DNA of 5,437 bases from LSUCC0057 sp048549915. Lineage in GTDB: Bacteria; Pseudomonadota; Gammaproteobacteria; Pseudomonadales; Porticoccaceae. The notes beneath the pieces were generated by a model that searched no databases, was not told the origin of the DNA, and saw nothing but the letters and a program-made list of their open reading frames with translations. Each line of letters opens with the position of its first letter. Position 1 is the stretch's first letter. Shown here one piece after another: positions 5,364-5,437 of this stretch. The stretch spans positions 1-5,437 of the forward strand of contig JBLYYE010000037.1 in assembly GCA_048549915.1 (NCBI GenBank), given 5' to 3'. A program made the translations under genes and the position numbers.

Positions 5364-5437
5364 TGTGGTGCTGTCGGCGACGTTTGGAGCTATTAAGTTG
5401 AACCCAGTGATTTTTATACTTACACAAATAAAAAGCC

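Overview
The window looks like chromosomal DNA of a gammaproteobacterium, probably a marine or environmental one. It has moderate GC, a LeuE-type exporter close in layout to E. coli LeuE, an AraC-family regulator of the type common in Pseudomonas and Cellvibrionales-like genomes, and a tRNA-Ser-like 3' tail repeat with a Rho-independent terminator at the left edge. The taxonomy is an inference; there is no rRNA or other marker gene.

Layout from left to right. Positions 1-232 are non-coding and highly structured. A 60-bp unit occurs twice, exactly 172 bp apart, with 53/60 identical bases. Each copy ends in a 19-nt segment that reads like the last 19 nt of a tRNA with a G discriminator and encoded CCA (tRNA-Ser-like). 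Copy 1 is followed by a strong intrinsic terminator; copy 2 is decayed and has none. Several further hairpins lie between the copies. The arrangement recalls the rtT repeats downstream of tyrT in E. coli, and a tRNA gene may lie just left of the window.

Positions 267-3424 hold a three-gene minus-strand operon, transcribed right to left: a short-chain dehydrogenase/reductase (SDR), a second related SDR 17 bp downstream, and a coniferyl-aldehyde-dehydrogenase-type ALDH 49 bp further on. Both SDRs keep the full catalytic Asn-Ser-Tyr-Lys set and the ALDH keeps its Cys and Glu. The natural reading is a catabolic or detoxifying module in which the SDRs interconvert an alcohol and a carbonyl, and the ALDH oxidises an aldehyde to an acid. 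The substrate cannot be read from the sequence.

Positions 3522-4616 encode an AraC-family regulator (Arabinose_bd-like sensor domain plus C-terminal AraC HTH), divergent from the operon and separated from it by 97 bp. It is the obvious candidate regulator. The divergent spacer contains a TGGCTA direct repeat with an 11-bp period that reaches the regulator's start codon, a plausible AraC-type operator.

Positions 4613-5278 (minus strand) encode a LysE/RhtB-superfamily exporter most like LeuE. It converges on the araC-type gene so tightly that both use the same CTAG palindrome for their TAG stops. Positions 5279-5437 are the upstream region of leuE, with a 12-bp perfect palindrome and a second inverted repeat. 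No phage, IS or CRISPR element is seen. The most unusual part of the window is the tRNA-tail repeat at the left edge; the coding part is an ordinary but uncharacterised metabolic cluster.
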